Of a stretch of 64,000 bases of DNA, positions 34,391 to 43,138 are shown in pieces. The translations under genes were made by a program, and so were the position numbers. The stretch comes from an uncultured Bacilli bacterium (GTDB lineage Bacteria > Bacillota_I > Bacilli_A > RF39 > UBA660). The stretch is from the NCBI GenBank assembly GCA_934090735.1, contig CAKOJR010000004.1, positions 62,001 through 126,000 on the forward strand. Direction: 5' to 3'. Positions within the stretch are counted from its first letter, which is position 1; the number at the start of each line of letters is the position of its first letter. The notes beneath the pieces were generated by a model. The model was not told the DNA's origin, did no database searches, and saw only the letters and a program-made list of their open reading frames with translations.

Positions 34391-36601
34391 TTAATCAATT
34401 TTTCTTTCATAATGACATTCTTTATTTGGACATGCAAACACTTCGCCATCATCAGTAGGTTTTATCACAAGGTTGCCACCGCAAAGTGGGCACTCATTCT
34501 TTTCCTTTTGAATATCTTCATTAAACTCATGAATTATCTCTTTGAATATCTTAGAAGTATTTTCTTCATTAATAATTAAATAAACTTTCTTATTCGTATT
34601 TCTAACTACATTTGCTAAAGCACGATAATCATTATATATTGCTGGTTCAATCTCAATTATTTTATTTAAAATGCTATTATTAATTAATTCATTTGGAAAA
34701 CCACACAATCCTTTTTCAGTATTAATAATAAATGTATAATCAGTATCTAAATTTTTAGCATCATTAACAAGCATAAACTTTACATTATTCTTACTTATAT
34801 TAGGATTATCATTTAAATATCTTCCAACTAAAGTAACATTGCCATCAGATAATTCATTTATTTTATTTAAAATAGCATCTTTAATCTCTTTTTTATTTTT
34901 AACATTTATTACTCCAATAAAAGATTTTTCAATTTCACCATTTAAAACATTTTTCTCATAAAAATTATTTGTTTTACTTATTACAAATTGTGAAAGAAGA
35001 AGCAATTTTGAATTATCGTTATTTGGAAATTTAGTTATTTTAATATTTGGATAATATTTTTTAATTTTCTTTATATATTTAGGATTAGTGCCGCTATTTA
35101 AATAAACACTCTGCCAGTCATCACCTAAAAACAGTAAATTAGCATTTATCATATTTTTTAATTTTTGAATTAATTTAAATTTAGAAGTCGTTATTTCTTC
35201 AAAATTATCTACTATTATAAATTTATAATTCAAATCATTTGGTAAACTATCAATCATCTTATAAGTTTGTGTAGCTAAGTCATTAGACACATTATATTTA
35301 TTATAAATAGGTTTAATTAATTCAGCAAGCTTACGCTCACTTATAGTTTCATTATAGTCAGAAGGTTTTTTACCATCTTCAACCATTTCTTTAATAGTTA
35401 TTTGCATAACCTCGTTCAAAGCATTCATCAAGTTAGGATTCTTTTTCTCTAACAAATCAATAAGAGTTTGAGAATCTTCTGGAATAAATTTAACTCCATC
35501 TTCAAAAAGTTTAGCATATAAACTATTAATAATAGAACCATTCTTTTTCTCATAAGCATAACATTCAACTAATTTAATTTTACTTTTTTCATAATCTTCT
35601 CTAATTTTATCAATAGCTTTCTTATACTTATCATTAAAAAATTTTGGCGGATTACCCTTTTCATCTATCTCAAAGTAAATAATATCAATATTATTATCCA
35701 AACTAAGCACATTAAATAACTGATTATCCTCATAAATTGTTTTTAATTTATAATAAACACTATTCTCTGTAAGAAAATCAGTAATATTTAAAATTGCTGG
35801 TGTGCAAATCGTTTCACCCTTTAAAGTTTTTAAATCTAATTCACTTAAATAAACATTATATTCGTCTTCGTTTTCAAACGATAATGAAGAATAAGTATTT
35901 TGATGATAATGCAGCAAATATAAAGCTAAATTTCTTGCATAAGTGTCATCTAATAAATTACTAGAAAGCTCATCAGATACCACTTTATTCAAAGGATCAT
36001 CAGGTGTTTTTATTTCTCCTAGTTTATTTATAAATTTATTTACAGGCATTATTTTTATATTTGAATAACGATTTAAAGCACTTATATAATTTTTAGCATC
36101 CTTATTAGTATAAGTTAAGATTAAAATTTCACTCTCGTCAATCTTTTCACTTTGCACTACATAATTAATTTTATCAGTAACATACTTTAACTTTTCACCA
36201 AAACTACTTGCAATAAGAAGTTCCTCACTAGGAAGAGTAATAATATCTTCTTCTAAGCTCTTATCACTACTAAATTCGCCAATACTCTCTAATTTTCTTT
36301 CTTTAAGAATTAATTCTGCTCTTTCATTATGTTCCTTTATTCTCGCTTCTGCCTCATGAGTATTCTCTTTTAAAGTATTATATTTAGTTTTAAGTTCTTC
36401 ATAAGAAGAAGACTTTTGATAACTCTTTAAGTCCCCCTCTTTTAGATCACTCATAAAAATTTTAGCTAAATTTAAATATGTATTTTTTATATCATCTGGA
36501 ATAGGCTTATTTTCATTTAAAAAGAAATCATTATAGTTACTTATTAGCCCATTTAATATTTCTAATGCGTCCTCTACTTCCCTTTTCATTTCTTTTTTCA
36601 T
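34391..36601 (-). CDS. Degenerate UvrD/helicase IV-like protein with C-terminal zinc ribbon
   Basis: 736 residues with the layout of superfamily 1 helicases, closest to helicase IV. After a helical N-terminus, TLPSEELLIASSFGEKLKYV stands where Walker A (AGxGSGKT) should be, with no GKT. ILTYTNKDAKNYI matches motif Ia. Walker B (VDEFQD) reads IIVDNFEEI. Motif III (GDDWQSIY) is best kept: FLGDDWQSVYLNSG. Motif V (HxSKGLE) reads NDAKNLD. Motif VI (ALTRTK) reads NVVRNTNKKVYLI. The end is a zinc ribbon, CPLCGGNLVIK…CPNKEC. ATP hydrolysis is unlikely; it may be a DNA-binding or scaffold protein. It follows the HerA-like gene by 17 nt, so they form one operon. An intact frame of this length argues against a pseudogene. 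Confidence 0.7.
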   Translation of the reverse strand: MKKEMKREVEDALEILNGLISNYNDFFLNENKPIPDDIKNTYLNLAKIFMSDLKEGDLKSYQKSSSYEELKTKYNTLKENTHEAEARIKEHNERAELILKERKLESIGEFSSDKSLEEDIITLPSEELLIASSFGEKLKYVTDKINYVVQSEKIDESEILILTYTNKDAKNYISALNRYSNIKIMPVNKFINKLGEIKTPDDPLNKVVSDELSSNLLDDTYARNLALYLLHYHQNTYSSLSFENEDEYNVYLSELDLKTLKGETICTPAILNITDFLTENSVYYKLKTIYEDNQLFNVLSLDNNIDIIYFEIDEKGNPPKFFNDKYKKAIDKIREDYEKSKIKLVECYAYEKKNGSIINSLYAKLFEDGVKFIPEDSQTLIDLLEKKNPNLMNALNEVMQITIKEMVEDGKKPSDYNETISERKLAELIKPIYNKYNVSNDLATQTYKMIDSLPNDLNYKFIIVDNFEEITTSKFKLIQKLKNMINANLLFLGDDWQSVYLNSGTNPKYIKKIKKYYPNIKITKFPNNDNSKLLLLSQFVISKTNNFYEKNVLNGEIEKSFIGVINVKNKKEIKDAILNKINELSDGNVTLVGRYLNDNPNISKNNVKFMLVNDAKNLDTDYTFIINTEKGLCGFPNELINNSILNKIIEIEPAIYNDYRALANVVRNTNKKVYLIINEENTSKIFKEIIHEFNEDIQKEKNECPLCGGNLVIKPTDDGEVFACPNKECHYERKID

Positions 36602-36618
36602 AATCTTTCTAACTATAA

Positions 36619-38379
36619 TTAGTTATTTCCTTTCCATCTAGCAATAACATCACAGTTACTAGAGTATGGTAGTGGGTTTGGTAAATCCATCTTAATAAGT
36701 AATGGTATTTTAAATGCATTACCAAACGATACTAAAGTACCAGACTGCAAAGAATTAAGTTTCTCAATAATATCACTTGATACATTTGGAAGCATCTTTT
36801 CAATATATTCTAAATCTTTGGGATGTGTCATTTTAAGTACTAAGAAGTTACTCATCTGAGCTACAACAGTTTCAGATATATCTACAGGTCTTTGACTAAT
36901 TAAATCAATAAGTACACCATACTTACGTCCTTCCTTAGCAATACGTTCAAATATATTATAACCAAGTAAGAACTTATCATTATCTGCTACTACATATCTA
37001 TGTGCTTCTTCTATAATTAAATGAAATGGAATTGATGCCCTAATCTTACGTGACTTAGAAAAATCAAATATCATCTTACTAACAATCTTAACAATAACTT
37101 TAGCTAAATTATCATCTACATCCTCTAAATTTATATTAATAATTTGACTACGTTTATGATTTAAAACAATCAAACTTGAAATATATTGTTCTAATGTAAT
37201 ATACTGCTTAATATCAAAATATAAAGCATTACGGCTATTTATAATAGAATGTAATCTAACCTTTAAAATAATTGCTGAATCTTGCATTAGTCTATTATTT
37301 AAAAATCCCTCACCAATTAAAGTAAACTCCAAAGCCTTTTCCATATCTTTTAAAGTAAAGAAAGCTTGATTAGGTACTTCAATAGTACTTTCTAACTCTT
37401 CATTTAAATTCTTAGCAATATATTCATTAATAAGGACACTTTCACCAAACTCACCCTTACTATCTATTTTAAAACACTCACTAAATCTTCTTGTATAACC
37501 AATACCTTGAATCTCCGTATTCATATTAAATGCAGGAGTTTGACAAGATGAAATAATTGTAAAGATATCATTCTTCTTACCAGAAGCATTTTGATTACTA
37601 AATAATACAGCCTGAATAGCTTTAGCAATTAAATGATTCTTAAGTTTTTCTGTAGCTGCATCATTACGGCTAAATAGTTTTGCAAGCTTCATCATACGCT
37701 CTATTATAGTAAGTTGTGCATGATTATCAGCATTAAGTAAAAGTGCCACATCATCATTAGTAAATAAGAATACAGGAAGCTGGAATAACATATCAGTAGC
37801 TTCGGTTGGATTAGTAGTTAAAAACTTATATTGATAGGCTGGATTAATCTTATCTATTTCTCTAAAAGCATTTTTATATTCACCATAAGCATCAAAAATA
37901 AATAAATTTGCATTTTGAGCTAAAAAATTCTGATTTAAAAATATATTTTGAACTATCCTTGATACCGAACAAGACTTACCTGAACCAGAGTTACCAAAAA
38001 TAGCTAAATGGTTAGAAAACAAATCATTAATATTTGCATATATGCTTCTATCTTTATAAATTGGACTCTTACCAATATATAAAGAATTATCATCAGCTTT
38101 GCCCATTATAATATCAAGTTCTTCTTCATTAATTACTCTAAGTGTACTAGTCAATGTAGGCTTCTTAATGGTACCAGCAATAAAACGAGTACCGACAAAT
38201 TCACCTAAAAGTTCAATCTTAATTGTATTTTCATCCACATTTTTAACTTCACCTAGTAACTTATCTCCATTAGATTCAAACACAACATGTAAATTCATTA
38301 AATTGCTAACTAGGTTACCATCTTTATTAATTTCTACTACGGCAGTATTGTCACTAATATATTTTATTTTCCCAAACAT
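36619..38379 (-). CDS. HerA-like hexameric DNA-pumping ATPase
   Basis: About 586 residues. The N-terminal HAS-barrel-like part (residues 1-85, MFGKIKYISDNTAVVEI) is followed by Walker A FGNSGSGKSCSVSRIVQ near residue 132, then DAYGEY. Walker B is FHLIIEEAHRYV near residue 455, followed by the arginine-containing IAKEGRKYGVLIDLISQRP. This is the FtsK/HerA order. HerA partners with NurA in archaea and with Sir2-like or other effectors in bacterial defence; here the partner gene is a degenerate UvrD-like protein and no nuclease is adjacent. The start ATG 38379 has GAGGTTGG; the longer frame to 38418 reads through the leader. Confidence 0.85.
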   Translation of the reverse strand: MFGKIKYISDNTAVVEINKDGNLVSNLMNLHVVFESNGDKLLGEVKNVDENTIKIELLGEFVGTRFIAGTIKKPTLTSTLRVINEEELDIIMGKADDNSLYIGKSPIYKDRSIYANINDLFSNHLAIFGNSGSGKSCSVSRIVQNIFLNQNFLAQNANLFIFDAYGEYKNAFREIDKINPAYQYKFLTTNPTEATDMLFQLPVFLFTNDDVALLLNADNHAQLTIIERMMKLAKLFSRNDAATEKLKNHLIAKAIQAVLFSNQNASGKKNDIFTIISSCQTPAFNMNTEIQGIGYTRRFSECFKIDSKGEFGESVLINEYIAKNLNEELESTIEVPNQAFFTLKDMEKALEFTLIGEGFLNNRLMQDSAIILKVRLHSIINSRNALYFDIKQYITLEQYISSLIVLNHKRSQIININLEDVDDNLAKVIVKIVSKMIFDFSKSRKIRASIPFHLIIEEAHRYVVADNDKFLLGYNIFERIAKEGRKYGVLIDLISQRPVDISETVVAQMSNFLVLKMTHPKDLEYIEKMLPNVSSDIIEKLNSLQSGTLVSFGNAFKIPLLIKMDLPNPLPYSSNCDVIARWKGNN

Positions 38380-38418
38380 TTTAACCAACCTCTTTACTAT
38401 AAAATTAGTATAACACAC

Positions 38419-38444
38419 TAAAAAAAGGAAATCTAGTTATTTCC
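38419..38444 (-). terminator. Terminator upstream of the HerA-like gene
   Basis: GGAAAT (reverse strand, 38444-38439) pairs with ATTTCC (38432-38427), followed by a T run. It ends the transcription unit of the gene at 38556. Confidence 0.7.
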
Positions 38445-38555
38445 CTCAATTTTAAATATTATAGTATTGTTGTAGATTAGTTGTTCACCATTATTATTAA
38501 TATTTATAAGATAAATCGGCCAACATCATAAATCTTGAAAACTAAAAATAGGAAT

Positions 38556-39605
38556 TTATTTGCAATTACTTGTGCACTTACATTTACTATAATCAAATCC
38601 TAAGTCAGTACAATTATATCTTCTATTTATTTCATAACACCAACTATTTCCCCATGATTTACTGCACACTTTTTTCCTTTCTTCGTATGAATAATTATTA
38701 TATGAGCTACTACTTTTACTTTTCTCGTATGAATAGCCATTATATGAACCTTTACTCTTAGTTGCAGTATTATAAGAATTATTAATATCCTTAGAAGAAA
38801 TGTTTGGATAATAGTTATTTAGTTTATATTTAACATAAGCATCTATAAAGATTTTATCATGTTCAATTACATCATTAAATATATATACATCTTGTTCTTT
38901 AAATTCACTTATTTTATAATTAGTATTTTTAACTTTAGAACTCCATTCTTCTTCGTTCTCATATACAGTATAGTTATATAGATAATCATTATTTGACCTA
39001 ACAAAATCGCACATTAAATATCTATCATCATCCAGAACATAAACGATTGCTGAAATATTATTAATAGTATTTATCATATTAGAAGAATCAAATCCGTTAT
39101 ACATAATTTTTTTAACTATGTAAGTATTTGGCTTACTTGGTTCTATAGAAGAAAATTGTTTCCTTGAGCCATGATTAATATCAGTACTTTCAATATGATC
39201 AGTTAAGAAACTTATAAATCCTATAAACAAAAAATTATTAGAGTTCATTTTTCCATCAATTATATTAGTAAGTTTAATATTATTAAATTCAGCATACATG
39301 GTATTTATATTTTTATCATAATTAACATAATCTTTTATGTTATTGATATCGTTTTTTAAACTATTTAAATAAATATGTTTTATGATTATAATTTCTTCTT
39401 TACTAGTTGTATCATCACTAGATAGTTTCCCACTAATTATTGATTTACTATTTGCAACATTTATATAATATATACAAAAAACAAAAATAAAAAATGATAC
39501 TAACATAATTATTAAAATAATTCTTTTAAATCTCGATAGATTATTCGAATTCCTTCTTCTTTGAGTATTCGTTTCTTCTATTTCTTTGTATTTATCATTA
39601 TTCAT
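38556..39605 (-). CDS. Membrane-anchored unknown protein with Tyr/Ser repeats and Cys-rich tail
   Basis: 349 residues. A charged N-terminus (KEIEETNTQRRR) and a membrane helix (RIILIIMLVSFFIFVFCIYY) are followed by an extracellular part. A low-complexity stretch near residues 288-318 repeats SYNGYSYEKSKSS and SYNNYSYEER. The last 40 residues have seven cysteines (CSKSWGNSWCYEI, YNCTDLG, CKCTSNCK), which suggests disulfide bonds. No family recognised. ATG 39605 is chosen over 39620 because the frame upstream lacks a ribosome site; neither start is strong. Confidence 0.6.
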   Translation of the reverse strand: MNNDKYKEIEETNTQRRRNSNNLSRFKRIILIIMLVSFFIFVFCIYYINVANSKSIISGKLSSDDTTSKEEIIIIKHIYLNSLKNDINNIKDYVNYDKNINTMYAEFNNIKLTNIIDGKMNSNNFLFIGFISFLTDHIESTDINHGSRKQFSSIEPSKPNTYIVKKIMYNGFDSSNMINTINNISAIVYVLDDDRYLMCDFVRSNNDYLYNYTVYENEEEWSSKVKNTNYKISEFKEQDVYIFNDVIEHDKIFIDAYVKYKLNNYYPNISSKDINNSYNTATKSKGSYNGYSYEKSKSSSSYNNYSYEERKKVCSKSWGNSWCYEINRRYNCTDLGFDYSKCKCTSNCK

Positions 39606-39650
39606 AAACTCACACTCCATATTTATATAACACTAATAATATAATAGCAT

Positions 39651-39675
39651 AAAAAAGATAGATTTAAAATCTACC
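39651..39675 (-). terminator. Terminator after the gene at 39707
   Basis: GGTAGATTT pairs with AAATCTATC (one G-T pair) on the minus strand, followed by T6. Confidence 0.65.
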
Positions 39676-39706
39676 TTATCTATTCTTGATTTTATTTCCT
39701 TAAATT

Positions 39707-40678
39707 TTAAATATTATAGCTCCTAATAATTCCATTTTCTAAAGATTTTAATAAAGTGCGATTGTTATAACTAACTACCTCTGTTTTATATCTTTCAACA
39801 AGTTCGGGATTAATTAACCCAGTAGTTAAAAACTTCACGCCCTCATTTAATATAGGAATATCTTCTGATTGAAGTTTATCTATATCACTGGGTAAAGGAT
39901 CATTTATAAGATTTTCTGATGATGAAGAAGTAATAAGATTATCAGCAACTTTATATCTATTAAGCTCATCAGCACTAAAACCCTCTCCTAATACATTATG
40001 ATCATATAAAGAAATTATTTTATCAGCTATTGCTTCAATCATATTAAAAGCAGCTATCTTTGCATCTGTACTAGAATGCATATAAGAAGTAAAAATATCA
40101 GCATAGTCTTTACTAGAACTAAAGATATCACCAATTTCTGATTCATGTTTAACAGTCATCTTTATTCTATCCAATCTTCTAATCCCATTTATATCTAAGC
40201 CTAATATATTTTTTAATATTTCTCGTATAGCATCAATAATACTAATTAGCATTGCATGTACTGAGCTTATTTCATCATTTTTATTGCTTACTACTCTTTT
40301 ATTGTTTTCATCTTGCTTTTGCATTGTTTCTAAATTACGCTTTAATGGATAAAGCTGAGAAGATAATCTGTGTAACATATTAACGTCATCACTTGTCATT
40401 TTACCAGAAACGATACTTCTAATCTGCTCCTCAATAATAAATATTTTAGTTTTAAGAGTCATCATTTTTGTACTATAACTAGTAATTACATTAAAACTAG
40501 TATCATAATCAGTTTGTTTCTTACTAAAAATACCATAGTACTCAAAATAATCACTAACTAAATTAGCAAGCTTAATATAAAGTTCTTCTACACTTCTAGG
40601 TAATACCTCTTCCTCTACCATAAAATATGCTTTTAACGTAGGATCTATATCATCTTTTACTGGCATAATATGTTTCAT
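39707..40678 (-). CDS. Unknown helical cytoplasmic protein
   Basis: 323 residues, nearly all helical, with coiled-coil-like heptads around residues 60-150 (KMMTLKTKIFIIEEQIRSIV and LSSQLYPLKRNLETMQKQD). No signal peptide, membrane helix or catalytic motif. TSSSSENLINDPLPSDIDKL near residue 250 is a low-complexity linker. GTGGGG lies upstream of ATG 40678; the frame reaches 40696. It stands alone between terminators. Function unknown. Confidence 0.65.
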   Translation of the reverse strand: MKHIMPVKDDIDPTLKAYFMVEEEVLPRSVEELYIKLANLVSDYFEYYGIFSKKQTDYDTSFNVITSYSTKMMTLKTKIFIIEEQIRSIVSGKMTSDDVNMLHRLSSQLYPLKRNLETMQKQDENNKRVVSNKNDEISSVHAMLISIIDAIREILKNILGLDINGIRRLDRIKMTVKHESEIGDIFSSSKDYADIFTSYMHSSTDAKIAAFNMIEAIADKIISLYDHNVLGEGFSADELNRYKVADNLITSSSSENLINDPLPSDIDKLQSEDIPILNEGVKFLTTGLINPELVERYKTEVVSYNNRTLLKSLENGIIRSYNI

Positions 40679-40733
40679 TATATCCCCACTTTCCATTCTA
40701 ATATTACCATTTATTTAATTTCACTTCAAGAAA

Positions 40734-40754
40734 AAAAGACACTAAATGTCTTTT
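40734..40754 (-). terminator. Terminator after the ABC transporter pair
   Basis: AAAAGAC and GTCTTTT form a hairpin around ATTTAGT with T run; the stop codon of the ABC gene lies inside it. Confidence 0.7.
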
Positions 40755-43138
40755 CTTGATAAAATCTCTGCAGGTCTTTTTCTCATTGTGTTTGCTACTG
40801 GAATAAGTCCAACTATAATATTAAATCCAAAGCAAATTAATATAGAAACACCTATTGTAAGTGGATTAAGTATGCAGAAATCTTTTAAATATTTAATTTG
40901 AGTAATATTATATATTACATAAGTCATTAAAATAATTCCGCCTAAAGAAGCAGTAAATGATATAGCTAAAATCTCACCTAAAAACATTTTATAAATATCT
41001 CTCTTCTTAACGCCTATTGCTCTATAAATACCTATTTCTTTAATTCTAGATAAGAATGAAGAACGAATCATTAAGAATACTTCAATTAAAGAAATAACAA
41101 TAATTACAGCAGAAAATATTAAAATCGCATTAGTAGCTCTTTCATTATCTTTAACATACTCTTTCTTAGCTATTTCATAAGTATCTTGTGCATTAATTTC
41201 TTTACTCTTTAATTCATCTACTACTTTATCTTTATCATTAGAACTAATAGTAATACTTCTAGAACTATTTATAAGCTGCATTTTCATAGTTTCTTCATTA
41301 GTTATATACTTACCAGTTTCTCTAGAAGTGTAATAGCCAACAACCTTTAATTTCTTATCGTTAATTTTGTCATCAACTTTCTCATTTAATGGATAAGCAT
41401 ATCTCTGACTAAAAGGAACTAATATTTCATAACTATTCTCTGGATTTTTCCCAGACTTTAGCTCATAACTAACTGTATTCATATTAGATAATTCAAGTGT
41501 CTTATCCTGATTTAAAGTATTGTTATACAAAATATTTGTAAAAGCTTCTTCAAATGTATATATTGAAGGATTTGCAGTATCAACAATAGCTGTAACAAAC
41601 ATATCACTTGAGTAATCTAGTTTAATTTTTTTACCTATAAAACCTTCAACTGAATTTACACCAGCCTCTTTAGCATAGCCCTCATCCAAAACTTTTTGAG
41701 CAACTGTTTTACTAATAGCTATTTCATTCCTATTAACTGGCATATTACCATATAAAATATCACTATCTTTAAGTAATTTAACACTAGCAAGAGAACCACC
41801 AACATACTCTCTTACACCAGTAGTTTGAAGTAAATTATTATATTCCATAGCTAGACTTACTAAAGAATTTCCCGGCATAGCATAATTAATATTATCTATA
41901 CTAGTAGTTATTTTATTATAATCATCTACAGTTAACTTACTTGCATTAATTTGAATATATGTATCATTATACTTAATAAAATCCTCATCCTTAACTACAA
42001 ATGTTGCCGCTATTCTACTTATACTAAATAAAATAAACATAGCAGCAGCCATATATCCAAGAAGCAAAAACTTTTTAAGAGGTTTATAATTAATTATCTT
42101 CTTAAAACCATTTTTAATAAAAGTTACTGGATTAAATATACTAGAATATTTCTTTTTAAAATCTTTACTGATAATACTTTGAAAATCAAAATTGTACTTT
42201 TCAGCATCTTCTTTTTCAATAGCCTTATAATGATCATTAATAAGTTCAATATTAGAATCAGGTCCAATAACTTCTACCTTTTCCGGCCCATCATTTTTAA
42301 TATAAATATTACCATTTTGAACTACTAAAGTGATTTTTAATTTAGTTTCTTTGTTTTCATAAACTTGGAAATTCAAATTCTTATCAGTTACTTCTTGATG
42401 TTCTAAGTCCTTTAAATAAATATTATTTTCAATACGATAATCTAAACCATTCTTATTTTCATTAATATAATCTTTTTCAATCTTACCATCTTCAATCTCA
42501 ATAATTCGGTCCGCATAAAAATGTGCAAGTTCAGTTTCATGTGTTACTAAAATAACCAATCTATTTTTAGATATTGCTTTAATAATATTCATTATTTCTA
42601 AAGAATTTTTAGAATCTAAATTACCAGTTGGTTCATCAGCTAAAATAATATCAGGATCTTTTACTAAAGCTCTAGCAATGCCAACTCTTTGTCTTTGACC
42701 ACCAGAAAGCATAGAAGCTGGTCTAGATTTAAAACGATATATATTAAGACTATTTAAAATAAACTCTACTCTCTTTTTAATCTCATTTTTATCTTTTATA
42801 CCAATCATCTTTAAAACAATTGCCACATTATCATAAACAGATAAATTATCAATTAACTTATAATCTTGAAAAATATATCCAATATTTAAATTACGAATCT
42901 TATCAACTTTGTAAGCCCTTCTCGCACTTATCTTTTGACCATTAACAAATATCTTACCCTTTTTAATTTTATCTAAACCGCCAATAACATTTAAAAGAGT
43001 TGTCTTACCACATCCAGATGGGCCTAAAAGAGCTACTAACCCTTTTTCACCAAGCTCTAACGTTGTATTATCTATAACGTGGATTTGATTCTTTTTACCT
43101 TTGTTGTAATATTTATTTACATTCTCTAGTTTTATCAT
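40742..43138 (-). CDS. MacB-like ABC protein (ATPase fused to FtsX-like permease), second of a pair
   Basis: 798 residues. The N-terminal ATPase has GPSGCGKTTLLNVIGGLD (Walker A), LSGGQRQRVGIARAL (signature) and IILADEPTGNLD (Walker B). A linker of about 120 residues with beta-rich KNDGPEKVEVIG precedes a first membrane helix near residue 355, a large extracellular domain and three C-terminal helices (FtsX type, with SRIKEIGIYRAIGVKKRDIY). MacB-type transporters do not pump through the membrane but move periplasmic or membrane substrates, for example peptides or lipoproteins. Its start overlaps the stop of the partner gene (TAATG). No BceRS-like two-component genes are near. Confidence 0.88.
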   Translation of the reverse strand: MIKLENVNKYYNKGKKNQIHVIDNTTLELGEKGLVALLGPSGCGKTTLLNVIGGLDKIKKGKIFVNGQKISARRAYKVDKIRNLNIGYIFQDYKLIDNLSVYDNVAIVLKMIGIKDKNEIKKRVEFILNSLNIYRFKSRPASMLSGGQRQRVGIARALVKDPDIILADEPTGNLDSKNSLEIMNIIKAISKNRLVILVTHETELAHFYADRIIEIEDGKIEKDYINENKNGLDYRIENNIYLKDLEHQEVTDKNLNFQVYENKETKLKITLVVQNGNIYIKNDGPEKVEVIGPDSNIELINDHYKAIEKEDAEKYNFDFQSIISKDFKKKYSSIFNPVTFIKNGFKKIINYKPLKKFLLLGYMAAAMFILFSISRIAATFVVKDEDFIKYNDTYIQINASKLTVDDYNKITTSIDNINYAMPGNSLVSLAMEYNNLLQTTGVREYVGGSLASVKLLKDSDILYGNMPVNRNEIAISKTVAQKVLDEGYAKEAGVNSVEGFIGKKIKLDYSSDMFVTAIVDTANPSIYTFEEAFTNILYNNTLNQDKTLELSNMNTVSYELKSGKNPENSYEILVPFSQRYAYPLNEKVDDKINDKKLKVVGYYTSRETGKYITNEETMKMQLINSSRSITISSNDKDKVVDELKSKEINAQDTYEIAKKEYVKDNERATNAILIFSAVIIVISLIEVFLMIRSSFLSRIKEIGIYRAIGVKKRDIYKMFLGEILAISFTASLGGIILMTYVIYNITQIKYLKDFCILNPLTIGVSILICFGFNIIVGLIPVANTMRKRPAEILSRKDI

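Noticed and set aside
36619..38379. HerA-NurA or HerA-Sir2 type defence system
   Set aside because: No nuclease, Sir2 or DUF4297-like gene is adjacent; only the degenerate helicase-like gene is present, so I report the pair without calling it a defence system.
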